Assembly (NCBI GenBank): GCA_029266795.1 | Contig: JAQSWE010000056.1 | Location: 1 to 10,980, forward strand | Direction: 5' to 3' | DNA from: Alphaproteobacteria bacterium | GTDB lineage: Bacteria > Pseudomonadota > Alphaproteobacteria > Micavibrionales > UBA2020 | Length of the DNA stretch: 10,980 bases | Shown: piece by piece, positions 1 through 6,738 of the stretch | How the letters are laid out: each line of letters begins with the position of its first letter | Numbering within the stretch: the stretch's first letter is position 1 | The notes under the pieces: generated by a model | What the model saw: the letters and a program-made list of their open reading frames with translations, nothing else | Database searches by the model: none | What the model was told of the DNA's origin: nothing | Translations under genes and position numbers: made by a program

Positions 1-1077
1 CTTCTCCGCCGCCTGCAGCGCCACGCCGACCATGCGGCTGAAGGCGGTGATGGTGACGTCAGTGCCTTCGCGCTCGATCTTCGCCTTGCCGATGGGCAGG
101 ATGAAGTCCGGATCGGCGGGGATTTCAAACGTCTGGCCGTACATCATTTCGTTCTCGAGGAACACAACGGGGTTCGGGTTGCGGATCGCGGCCTTCAACA
201 GGCCTTTCGCATCCGCAGCCGACCACGGCGCGATCACCAGCAGACCCGGGCAATGCGCATACCAGCTGGCAAAGCATTGCGAGTGCTGCGCGCCCACGCG
301 GGATGCCGCGCCGTTCGGGCCGCGGAACACGATGGGGCAGCCCAGCTGGCCGCCTGCCATATACAGCGTCTTGGCGGCCGAGTTGATCACATGGTCGATC
401 GCCTGCATCGCGAAGTTCCAGGTCATGAATTCGACGATGGGTTTCAGGCCGGCAAAAGCCGCGCCAGTTGCGATACCGGCAAAGCCGTATTCGGTGATCG
501 GCGTGTCGATGATGCGCTTGTCGCCGAATTCCTGCAGCAGGCCTTGGGTGACTTTATACGCGCCCTGGTATTCCGCCACTTCCTCGCCCATGACGAAGAC
601 GTCGCCGTCGCGGCGCATTTCTTCGGCCATCGCGTCGCGCAAGGCTTCGCGCACGGTCACGGAAACTTTCGCGCCCGTCCATTCCTTTTCCGGTGCCGAA
701 GCGGCAGCCGCCGGTTGCGGCGCGGATTGGGGGTTGCAGGACGGCGCAGGAGCCGCAGGAGCCGCAGCGTCTTCCTTCGGCTTCGTCGTCGTTTCGGCCT
801 TGGATTTCGATGCAACAGCATCGCCTGCGCTTTCGCCTTCTTCCAGCAGCACGGCGATGGGGGTATTGACTGCAACGCCTTCGGTGCCGGCTTCGACGAG
901 AATTTTACCGAGAATGCCTTCGTCAACCGCCTCGACTTCCATCGTCGCCTTGTCGGTTTCGATTTCGGCGATCACCTGGCCGGGTTTCACCGCGTCGCCT
1001 TCCTTCTTGACCCATTTGGCAAGCTTGCCTTCGGTCATGGTGGGCGACAATGCGGGCATCAGAATTTGAATAGGCAT
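1..1077 (-). CDS. pdhB: Pyruvate dehydrogenase E1 component beta subunit with N-terminal lipoyl domain (3' end cut by window edge)
   Basis: Forms the E1 (pyruvate decarboxylase) part of the pyruvate dehydrogenase complex with PdhA, turning pyruvate into a lipoyl-bound acetyl group for acetyl-CoA synthesis in the cytosol. 359 residues are visible; the frame is open to base 1, so roughly the last 100 residues are missing. Residues 1-80 are a lipoyl domain with the lipoylation motif ETDKATMEVE (Lys43). Residues about 82-135 are an Ala/Pro/Lys-rich flexible linker. From about 137 the E1-beta transketolase-type pyrimidine-binding domain follows, with DTPITEYGFAG (191-201) and GAQHSQCFASWYAHCPG (262-278), where the His is conserved in E1-beta. 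The ATG start has a good ribosome site, GGAGGG, 5 nt upstream. It lies 13 bp behind pdhA in the same direction, so the two are surely one operon. The fused lipoyl domain is usual in alphaproteobacteria. By family custom aceF (E2) should follow beyond the left edge. Confidence 0.96.
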   Translation of the reverse strand, partial: MPIQILMPALSPTMTEGKLAKWVKKEGDAVKPGQVIAEIETDKATMEVEAVDEGILGKILVEAGTEGVAVNTPIAVLLEEGESAGDAVASKSKAETTTKPKEDAAAPAAPAPSCNPQSAPQPAAAASAPEKEWTGAKVSVTVREALRDAMAEEMRRDGDVFVMGEEVAEYQGAYKVTQGLLQEFGDKRIIDTPITEYGFAGIATGAAFAGLKPIVEFMTWNFAMQAIDHVINSAAKTLYMAGGQLGCPIVFRGPNGAASRVGAQHSQCFASWYAHCPGLLVIAPWSAADAKGLLKAAIRNPNPVVFLENEMMYGQTFEIPADPDFILPIGKAKIEREGTDVTITAFSRMVGVALQAAEK

Positions 1078-1090
1078 GTGTGCGCCCTCC

Positions 1091-2107
1091 TTACAACATT
1101 ACGTCTGTCCAGAGTTCCGACGCATCGGGCTCCGGGCTTTGCTGGGCGAATTCGGCGGACTCGTTCACGACCGCCTTCACTTCTTTTTCGATCTGCTTGA
1201 AATGATCGTCATTGAACTTGCCGCCCTCCATCAGCGCCTTGCGGATGGTGTCGATGGGGTCGTGATGTTCGCGCATCTCCTCGACCTCCTCCTTCGTGCG
1301 GTATTTGCCGGGGTCGGACATGGAATGCCCGCGATAACGGTATGTCGAAAATTCCAAAATCATCGGGCCGTTGCCGCCGCGGATATATTCAACCGCTTTC
1401 AAGGCCGCCTGACGCACCACCAGCACATCCATGCCGTTGATTTTCTCGCCGGGGATGCCGTAAGCCTCGCCGCGCTTGTAAAGCTCGCCGGCCGCATGGC
1501 GCGTCTGCGACGTGCCCATGCCGTATTTGTTGTTTTCGATGATGAACAGCACCGGCAGCTTCCACAGCGCCGCCATGTTATAGGCCTCGTAAATCTGCCC
1601 TTGGTTCGCCGCACCATCGCCGTAATAGGCGCAGTTGATGCCGCCATCGCCGCGATATTTATGCGCGAAAGCCAAGCCAGCGCCGAGCGGACCCGTCACG
1701 CCCACGATGCCGTGGCCGCCGTAGAAGCCCTTCTCGCGGCTGAACATGTGCATCGAGCCGCCCTTGCCCTTGGAATAGCCGCCCTTGCGGCCCGTCAGCT
1801 CCGCCATCACGCCATTGGCCGACATGCCGGTCGCCAGCATATGCCCGTGGTCGCGGTACGCGGTGATAACCGTGTCGCCCTTTTTCAGCGCGGATTGAAC
1901 ACCCACCACGACCGCTTCCTGACCGATATACAGGTGGCAGAAACCGCCGATGAGGCCCATGCCGTACAGCTGCCCCGCCTTTTCCTCGAAGCGGCGGATC
2001 AGCAGCATGTCTTTATAATACTGCAGCATCTCGTCCGGCGACGCGATGTTCGACGGCGCTTTCACTGTCTCAAGCTTGGCTTTGCCCGTTGGCGCGGAAG
2101 TGTTCAC
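1091..2107 (-). CDS. pdhA: Pyruvate dehydrogenase E1 component alpha subunit
   Basis: Thiamine-diphosphate-binding subunit of pyruvate dehydrogenase E1; with PdhB it decarboxylates pyruvate and reductively acetylates lipoyl groups. 338 residues, the normal length for a proteobacterial E1-alpha of the heterotetrameric type. Visible landmarks are LLIRRFEEKAGQLYGMG (35-51), the conserved HLYIGQEA (58-65), AYRDHGHML (83-91), KGKGGSMHMF (113-122), and the TPP/Mg motif running from GDG (163-165) to NN (192-193). The mobile-loop sequence YRYRGHSMSDP (256-266) holds the serines that are phosphorylated in mitochondrial homologues. The start is GTG: the codon at 2107-2105 follows GAGGG with a 4-nt spacer, and there is no in-frame ATG or TTG before an upstream stop at 2146-2144. 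First gene of the pdhAB operon, divergent from the MBOAT gene, so its promoter lies within 2108-2274. Confidence 0.97.
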   Translation of the reverse strand: MNTSAPTGKAKLETVKAPSNIASPDEMLQYYKDMLLIRRFEEKAGQLYGMGLIGGFCHLYIGQEAVVVGVQSALKKGDTVITAYRDHGHMLATGMSANGVMAELTGRKGGYSKGKGGSMHMFSREKGFYGGHGIVGVTGPLGAGLAFAHKYRGDGGINCAYYGDGAANQGQIYEAYNMAALWKLPVLFIIENNKYGMGTSQTRHAAGELYKRGEAYGIPGEKINGMDVLVVRQAALKAVEYIRGGNGPMILEFSTYRYRGHSMSDPGKYRTKEEVEEMREHHDPIDTIRKALMEGGKFNDDHFKQIEKEVKAVVNESAEFAQQSPEPDASELWTDVML

Positions 2108-2171
2108 AGAACCCTCATAATCGGTGGCTAAATTTAACCTCCATTAATTAAGCAAAAGGGTGTGCGATTGC

Positions 2172-2188
2172 AAGGAGGGAGAATGTAG
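2172..2188 (+). promoter_or_regulatory. Possible start-stop element: strong ribosome site followed by ATG-TAG
   Basis: AAGGAGG (2172-2178), a near-ideal Shine-Dalgarno sequence, stands 4 nt before an ATG (2183-2185) that is followed at once by TAG (2186-2188). It lies about 90 bp upstream of the MBOAT gene and on the same strand, while the MBOAT start itself has no recognisable Shine-Dalgarno sequence. Start-stop codon pairs are known in other bacteria to hold ribosomes on leaders. Whether this stretch is transcribed is unknown, and the match could be chance in a purine-rich patch. Confidence 0.2.
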
Positions 2189-2242
2189 ATAATTACATAA
2201 TCACCTCGAGACTTCCTTGTTCTATCTTTACCGCCAAGTCTC

Positions 2243-2275
2243 ATGTATTGTGCCGTCGATTCAACCCGTTGGTAA
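2243..2275 (+). promoter_or_regulatory. Possible 10-codon leader ORF ending in a TAATG overlap with the MBOAT start
   Basis: An ATG at 2243 opens a frame encoding MYCAVDSTRW and closes with TAA at 2273-2275. The last A of that stop is the first base of the MBOAT ATG at 2275, giving the stop-start overlap TAATG typical of translational coupling. The MBOAT start has no Shine-Dalgarno sequence of its own, so coupling would explain how it is translated. The mini-ORF also lacks a clear ribosome site, which weakens the idea. Confidence 0.2.
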
Positions 2276-3774
2276 TGATGCTCTTTTATTCGCTCGAATT
2301 CCTGTTCCTGTTTTTGCCGGTCGTTCTTGCCTGTTTCTTTTATGTTGAAACACGGCTGGGCCGGAAGGCAGCCATCATTTTCCTGGTCGTGACCTCCATT
2401 GCCTTTTACGGCAGCTGGAACCCCGCTTTCGTACCCCTCCTCCTCGCCTCCATCGTGGTGAATTACTTTCTGGGCCGCCACCTGCAGGTGCATACCTCGC
2501 GCTATCTGCTGTGGGCCGGGATTCTGTTGAACCTTGGCTGCCTCGCCTATTACAAATACACCAATTTCTTCCTCGATGCCGTCGATGCCGCTGCCGGCAC
2601 AAACCTGCAGGTCGCGCAGATCATCCTGCCCCTCGGTATTTCCTTTTACACCTTCCAGCAGATCGCCTGGCTGGTGGATAGCTATGCGCAGGACGTCCAC
2701 ACGAAAAAAGAAGGCTTCTGGCGATACGCCCTGTTCGTGACGTTTTTTCCCCACCTCGTCGCAGGTCCGCTGGTTTCGCATTCCGAAATGATGCCCCAGT
2801 TTTCAAAGGACTCCAACTTCCGCCCCCGCTGGGATTCGCTCGCGGTTGGCCTCAGCATCTTCATCATTGGCCTGACGAAAAAGGTCATCCTTGCCGACGA
2901 ATTCGCCACCATCGCCACCCCCGTTTTCACCAATGCCGCCACCGGCACCGTGCCGATGCTCAGCGCATGGCTGGGCGCGCTCTGCTATACTTTTCAGGTC
3001 TATTTCGATTTTTCGGGATATTCCGATATGGCGATCGGCCTCGGCCGCATGTTCAACATCCGCCTGCCCATGAACTTCAATTCGCCCTTCAAGGCCCCCT
3101 CCATCGTCGAATTCTGGAAGCGCTGGCACATGACCATGACGCGCTTTTTCCAGACCTATGTCCATATGCCGATGTCCGTCAGCCTGCTGCGCTGGCAGAC
3201 GCGCCGCAAGATCAAGGGCAATTACGCCATCCATTTCTCGACCTTCATCACCCTGCTGGCCATTGGCTTGTGGCATGGCGCAAACTGGACATACATTATC
3301 TTCGGCGCGATGCAGGGCTTTGCCATCCTCTTCACGCATCTCTGGCGCGCGCTTGTAAAAGCCAAAACAGTGCCGGCGTTGCCAAAGGCAAGCGGCATAT
3401 TCCTGACCTACCTGTTCTTCTCGCTCAGCTGCGTCATTTACCGCGCCGAAAACCTAGACGTTGCTTGGAACATGTACCTGTCGATGTTCGCGCCCGAAAA
3501 ACTCCTGCCGCCCGATTTCCGGCCGGAGAAAATACTGCTCTGGGCCGTCGGCGCCGCCATCTGCTTCTTCGCGCCCAACACCCAACAGATCATGAGCAAT
3601 TACCAGCCCGTTCTGGATTACAAAAACGTCCAGACCATCATGGCACGCCTCCGCAACTGGCGCTGGCGGCCCAGCACGGCATGGTGCGTGACGATACTCG
3701 TGCTGTTCGTGGCAAACCTGAACTTCCTGCTCGATGACAATCGGGTTCAGGAATTCATCTATTTCCAGTTCTAG
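2275..3774 (+). CDS. MBOAT family O-acyltransferase (AlgI/DltB-like)
   Basis: Polytopic inner-membrane acyltransferase that in the AlgI/DltB/PatA group passes an acyl (usually acetyl) group across the membrane for transfer to a surface polysaccharide or other envelope polymer. 499 residues, close to the AlgI length of about 480-520. Numbered from the ATG at 2275: PLGISFYTFQ (119-128), FFPHLVAGP (157-165), FDFSGYSDMAIGLGRMFN (244-261), FWKRWHMTMTRF (280-291) and LWHGANW (332-338). His334 is the expected catalytic histidine and His285 the second conserved one. Many hydrophobic helices run throughout. Homologues begin MLF, so either of the tandem ATGs (2275 or 2278) may be used; the open frame extends to a TTG at 2248, but that nine-residue leader is hydrophilic and unlike the family. 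First gene of a tight block with the SGNH-like gene 10 bp behind. The acceptor polymer cannot be told from sequence. Confidence 0.93.
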   Translation: MMLFYSLEFLFLFLPVVLACFFYVETRLGRKAAIIFLVVTSIAFYGSWNPAFVPLLLASIVVNYFLGRHLQVHTSRYLLWAGILLNLGCLAYYKYTNFFLDAVDAAAGTNLQVAQIILPLGISFYTFQQIAWLVDSYAQDVHTKKEGFWRYALFVTFFPHLVAGPLVSHSEMMPQFSKDSNFRPRWDSLAVGLSIFIIGLTKKVILADEFATIATPVFTNAATGTVPMLSAWLGALCYTFQVYFDFSGYSDMAIGLGRMFNIRLPMNFNSPFKAPSIVEFWKRWHMTMTRFFQTYVHMPMSVSLLRWQTRRKIKGNYAIHFSTFITLLAIGLWHGANWTYIIFGAMQGFAILFTHLWRALVKAKTVPALPKASGIFLTYLFFSLSCVIYRAENLDVAWNMYLSMFAPEKLLPPDFRPEKILLWAVGAAICFFAPNTQQIMSNYQPVLDYKNVQTIMARLRNWRWRPSTAWCVTILVLFVANLNFLLDDNRVQEFIYFQF

Positions 3775-3784
3775 GCCAGGACAC

Positions 3785-5092
3785 ATGAATAAATTCAAAA
3801 AATTCTTCCTGATCGTCGTCACCCTGCCCTTCCTAATATTCGCGGGCATGACGGGCATCAATATCGCGCTCGACCCCGATCATATCCTCACCAAGGGCGA
3901 CAGCTATCCCTTCATGCATTCGGGCCGGAAATACTATAAAAATGCGGGCGTCATCAATCACTATGACATCAAAAATATCGCCGTCGGCGGTTCGCTGATC
4001 GCCAACATCATCCCCTCCGAAGTCGAGGCTGCGATGGGATGGAAAAATATGTATTCCCTGAGCCTCAACGCCTCAGACGCCACGACCGTCGCCGCCATCG
4101 CCAGTTACGCGCTGAAAAAGCACAAGATCGAAAACGTCCTGTTCTCCCTCCAGCCGGAACGGCTGTCGACCATCCCTGCTGACCAGCAGGGCAAGAAAGG
4201 CAGCGAAAGAAACTTCCTGTACCTGTATGACGACAACCGGCTGAATGACCTGATGGTCTTTGCGCAGCTGCCCACCATCTTTGTCCGGAATTTTTTCGAC
4301 GGCAAAAAACAGGAAGAAGAGCTGAAGGCGAGGTTCCCCAACCTAACAACCCCTCAACTCGCGCAAGCGACCAAAGACCTGTTTTCACCCTATATGGTCT
4401 CCGCCTACAGGGACTTCAACCGCCCGCTGTTTATCAGCAGCCTGGAGACGACGGATAAAGAACCCGCTGCGCTCACCGAGCAGCATCAGAAAAACCTGCA
4501 GGATAACTATAACCAGCACATCAAACCGGTCGTTGAAAAAAATCCGTCGACGACGTTCTATTTTATTGTCGAGCCCTCGAGCTACCTCGGCAGGCACAGC
4601 CAGCGGGCAATCTTTACAAACGGCCTGAAATATCTCGTCGATAACCTGTCGCAATATCCGAACGTAAAAATCTTCGGCTTCGCGAATGACGCCTTTAATG
4701 GCGATTTGAGGCTCTACAAAGACATCGACCATAGCCATATCGAAGTCTCCCGCTTCGTCATCGCTTCCATCGCCCGCAACAGCCACCGCCTGACGCGCCA
4801 GAATATCGATGACTACATCGACCACTTCAACGAGATCATGGATAACTATAAAGTCCCGCCGATTTGGAAAACCGAGCATTACGAGCGCGGCAACGGGCCG
4901 TATAACAAAAAGGGTTATATCTCGTACGAAGATGCTGCCGCTTTGGTGTGGGGGGCGGAAAATAAAAAAACTTACGAAAAAATCTATCGTTCGCCCTATC
5001 TCGCGGAAAAAACCTACGCAGATAAAAAACGGACAACTTATCCACCCGTCAATACCAGCCGCGAGACTCTCGAAGCCCGAACAGCCGAGTAA
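3785..5092 (+). CDS. Membrane-anchored SGNH-hydrolase-like protein, probable acyl-transfer partner of the MBOAT protein
   Basis: 435 residues. A hydrophobic segment at about 7-28, after a short Lys-rich start, looks like an uncleaved signal anchor that leaves the rest in the periplasm. The body resembles the SGNH-like proteins that accompany MBOAT acyltransferases (AlgJ/AlgX/DltD type): a block-I-like NIAVGGSLIANIIPS (64-78) with Ser70 as candidate nucleophile, a strand-helix ENVLFSLQPERLS (116-128), and KDIDHSHIEVSRF (312-324) near the end, supplying the Asp and His of a triad (D313/H316 or D315/H318). By family analogy it would take the acyl group exported by the MBOAT protein and place it on a polymer. 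A polar, Tyr/Lys-rich tail of about 90 residues (345-435) follows the catalytic His and matches no family I know. The ATG at 3785 is chosen because AGGA (3778-3781) precedes it and the anchor starts there; it is 10 bp after the MBOAT stop. Its A-rich codon use gives lower GC than the phosphatase gene behind it. Confidence 0.75.
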   Translation: MNKFKKFFLIVVTLPFLIFAGMTGINIALDPDHILTKGDSYPFMHSGRKYYKNAGVINHYDIKNIAVGGSLIANIIPSEVEAAMGWKNMYSLSLNASDATTVAAIASYALKKHKIENVLFSLQPERLSTIPADQQGKKGSERNFLYLYDDNRLNDLMVFAQLPTIFVRNFFDGKKQEEELKARFPNLTTPQLAQATKDLFSPYMVSAYRDFNRPLFISSLETTDKEPAALTEQHQKNLQDNYNQHIKPVVEKNPSTTFYFIVEPSSYLGRHSQRAIFTNGLKYLVDNLSQYPNVKIFGFANDAFNGDLRLYKDIDHSHIEVSRFVIASIARNSHRLTRQNIDDYIDHFNEIMDNYKVPPIWKTEHYERGNGPYNKKGYISYEDAAALVWGAENKKTYEKIYRSPYLAEKTYADKKRTTYPPVNTSRETLEARTAE

Positions 5093-5100
5093 TCAAGCCT

Positions 5101-5967
5101 ATGCAAATCATCGAAACCTTCACCGCCTCCGCCAAGGGCGACAAGACCGAAGACCTGATTGTCGAGACGCCGGATTATTTCGGCATCTTTGACGGTGTCG
5201 GCGGGGTGCGGACGGATTGGGCGCATGAGGGGCGGACGATGGGGCAATGGGCGGCGCAGCTGGCGGGGGATGCCTTGCGCGCGCTTCCGGCGGGCGCGAC
5301 GATTGCCGATTATTCGAAACTGGCGGAGCGGATGAATGCGGAGGCGCGGGCGCGGCTCGGCCTTGCGCCCATCGAGCGTCTTGCCAGCGGCGCGCTGATC
5401 CTGCCGCGCCGCAAGCCTTTCGAGGTCTGGGTGATCGGCGATTCACATTTTGGTTATAAACTTAAAAGCGGCACATGGAAAAGCTGCCCGCAAAATAAAT
5501 TATATGACGAAGTCACGCTGAATTATCGCCGCATCCTCATCAAGCAGGAATTCATGTCGCGCGGGGAGCCGAAAACGCAAGACGACCGCGCCGCGCTCGC
5601 GCAGGCCGCATGGTCGGGTGTGCGCGACGGGTTGTCGAAACAGATGCTGTTCGCCAACCATCCCGATGCGTCGGAGCCGCTCGGCTTCGGCGTGGTTTCC
5701 GGCACGCCCGTGCCGCCGCATCACCTCCACGCCTATACCCTGCCCGATGACGTCGCCGAAATCATGCTGTGCAGCGACGGCTTGCCGGAAGCCACGGCAA
5801 CCGCCGCGGAAGGCAAAGCCATCATCGCCGACCTCCGCGCCACCGACCCCTTCCTCACGGGCAAAAATCGCCTCGGATTTATGGGGCATAAGGGCGGCTT
5901 CGTGCAGCTGGATGGCACGCTGGCGGATTGGTATGACGATGTTTCTTATTTGAGGATTGCGGTCTGA
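5101..5967 (+). CDS. PPM/PP2C-type serine/threonine phosphatase-like protein
   Basis: 288 residues with the ordered metal-binding motifs of the PPM (PP2C) family: KTED (15-18), FGIFDGVGG (27-35, Asp31-Gly32), SGALIL (96-101), VIGDSHFGY (111-119, Asp114), MLCSDGLPE (222-230, Asp226) and a closing DDVSYL (279-284, Asp279/Asp280). All acidic residues expected to bind the two metal ions appear present, so it is probably an active Mn/Mg-dependent phosphatase. No membrane segment or signal peptide is seen, so it should be cytosolic. The stretch between GDS and SDG (117-225) is about 110 residues, lacks the usual DHS motif and includes a helical part at 161-184. It starts 8 bp after the SGNH-like gene with only a weak ribosome site, suggesting cotranscription and coupling. 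Its substrate is unknown; control of the preceding acylation genes is an inference from position only. GC content is visibly higher than in those genes. Confidence 0.82.
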   Translation: MQIIETFTASAKGDKTEDLIVETPDYFGIFDGVGGVRTDWAHEGRTMGQWAAQLAGDALRALPAGATIADYSKLAERMNAEARARLGLAPIERLASGALILPRRKPFEVWVIGDSHFGYKLKSGTWKSCPQNKLYDEVTLNYRRILIKQEFMSRGEPKTQDDRAALAQAAWSGVRDGLSKQMLFANHPDASEPLGFGVVSGTPVPPHHLHAYTLPDDVAEIMLCSDGLPEATATAAEGKAIIADLRATDPFLTGKNRLGFMGHKGGFVQLDGTLADWYDDVSYLRIAV

Positions 5968-5975
5968 CCATTTCT

Positions 5976-6091
5976 GTCATCCCGGCGAAAGCCGGGATCC
6001 ACGGACTTTGCCCTCGACGCTGCTTTACAGGCTGACAGGTTCGGAATGTTGAATCACGCTGTCCGTGGATTCCGGCCTTCGCCGGAATGAC
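5976..6091. repeat. Dispersed inverted-repeat element (REP/MITE-like), 116 bp
   Basis: Two 31-bp arms, 5976-6006 and 6061-6091, are reverse complements with three mismatches and enclose a 54-bp centre. Each arm also folds on its own into an 8-bp hairpin: ATCCCGGC-GAAA-GCCGGGAT (5979-5998) and ATTCCGGC-CTTC-GCCGGAAT (6069-6088). Two of the three differences between the arms are a C-G pair in one hairpin replaced by T-A in the other, so each small hairpin stays perfectly paired. The GTCATCCCGGCGAAAGCCGG core is the sort of palindrome found in many copies in proteobacterial genomes, often between convergent genes, as here (PP2C gene and DUF202 gene). There is no T-run beside it, so it is not a standard terminator, though such folds can shield mRNA 3' ends. 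Confidence 0.85.
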
Positions 6092-6197
6092 ATTCAGATG
6101 ATTGTTTTCCGCATCGCCACGCGCGGCGCCTGCGCAAACCCCTGCGCCACTTCTGCATCACGGATGTCTCATGCGGCAGCGCGGGACGGATCAGCAT
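6054..6197 (-). pseudogene. Short ORF coupled to the DUF202 gene and running into the repeat; possibly a decayed gene end
   Basis: An ATG at 6197-6195 lies one base after the DUF202 stop (TGA-C-ATG). The 47-codon frame begins MLIRPALPHE and ends at a TGA (6056-6054) inside the repeat element, where it reads CHSGEGRNP, a string often seen in spurious ORFs over this repeat type. The two-base unit GA occurs twice within codons 10-11. Dropping one copy would move the frame to one reading DIRDAEVAQGFAQ and ending RKTII, with its stop at 6096-6094, just outside the repeat. That looks more protein-like, so this could be a gene remnant with a 2-bp insertion, but the piece is too short to recognise and may be noncoding. 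Confidence 0.2.
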
Positions 6198-6198
6198 G

Positions 6199-6570
6199 TC
6201 AGAGCGTGTTGGTGGCAAACAGGTAGACGATCAGCGCCGCCGACAGCGCTGCGATCATCAGGTTCAGGGCGAGCGCCAGATGCGGGTTCGCCTGCGCCGG
6301 AATTTCAATCGGCTTCAGCGTTTTCAGGATACCGCGATATTGCTTTGCGGCGGCGGCGGAGAATAAGCACCCCATGAGAATGAACGCGATGCCGAACCAG
6401 AACGGGCCGTCGCGCTCGGGAGAGGTGTTTTGCTCGATCATGATTTTCATGTAGAGGCCGAAGCGTTCCACCGCGAAGCCGAAGGCCATCAGCGTGAGCG
6501 CGGTGCGGTTCCAGGCAAGCGCCGTGCGCTCGGCGGCGAAGTAGACTCTCGGGTCGTTCAGGTCTGACAT
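6199..6570 (-). CDS. DUF202 (YidH-like) inner-membrane protein
   Basis: 123 residues, the usual size for DUF202 proteins, whose function is not established. The signature opens the protein: DPRVYFAAERTALAWNRTAL (6-25), matching the family pattern in which a conserved Ala-Glu-Arg-Thr precedes the first membrane helix. Three hydrophobic helices are visible at about 21-40, 57-76 and 99-118; the charged Arg in the first helix context is normal for the family. The start ATG lies after an A-rich stretch without a clear Shine-Dalgarno sequence; no earlier in-frame start fits the signature. It converges on the PP2C gene with the repeat element between them. Upstream, 168 bp separate it from the tRNA-Pro gene. 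Confidence 0.88.
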   Translation of the reverse strand: MSDLNDPRVYFAAERTALAWNRTALTLMAFGFAVERFGLYMKIMIEQNTSPERDGPFWFGIAFILMGCLFSAAAAKQYRGILKTLKPIEIPAQANPHLALALNLMIAALSAALIVYLFATNTL

Positions 6571-6738
6571 TTTTTCGCGTTTTCTGCCGCGCGGGCGATT
6601 TTTAAGTGGTTGGATTTGTTACATGTTTTTTGGCGAGCTTTAAAAGGCCACCTATGCTAACACATTGAAATCAAAGGACATAAAAAATTTGCTATGTGCG
6701 CAAACACGTCGAAAACGCGGAGAAAATGTGCAGAAAAG

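Noticed and set aside
32..1200. Long plus-strand open frames over the pdhB region
   Set aside because: They are antisense to a clear lipoyl-plus-E1-beta protein on the minus strand, have no family features, and arise from high-GC codon bias.
1076..2131. 351-codon plus-strand open frame opposite pdhA
   Set aside because: Mirror frame of pdhA, which carries the complete TPP-binding motif; the frame's composition (Ala, His, Arg-rich) is typical of antisense translation.
2145..2152. TTAATTAA palindrome in the pdhA upstream region
   Set aside because: Only 8 bp in an AT-rich stretch and without a second copy; not enough to call an operator.
2134..2781. 215-codon minus-strand frame overlapping the MBOAT start
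   Set aside because: Antisense to recognisable MBOAT helices and motifs; no domain, no ribosome site.
6102..6377. 91-codon plus-strand ORF between the repeat and the DUF202 gene
   Set aside because: Mostly antisense to DUF202, low-complexity Arg/Ala/Ser composition, no ribosome site.
6577..6719. Distant inverted copies of CGCGTTTTC / GAAAACGCG flanking the DUF202 upstream region
   Set aside because: Nine bases separated by over 120 bp, with no supporting structure; likely chance.
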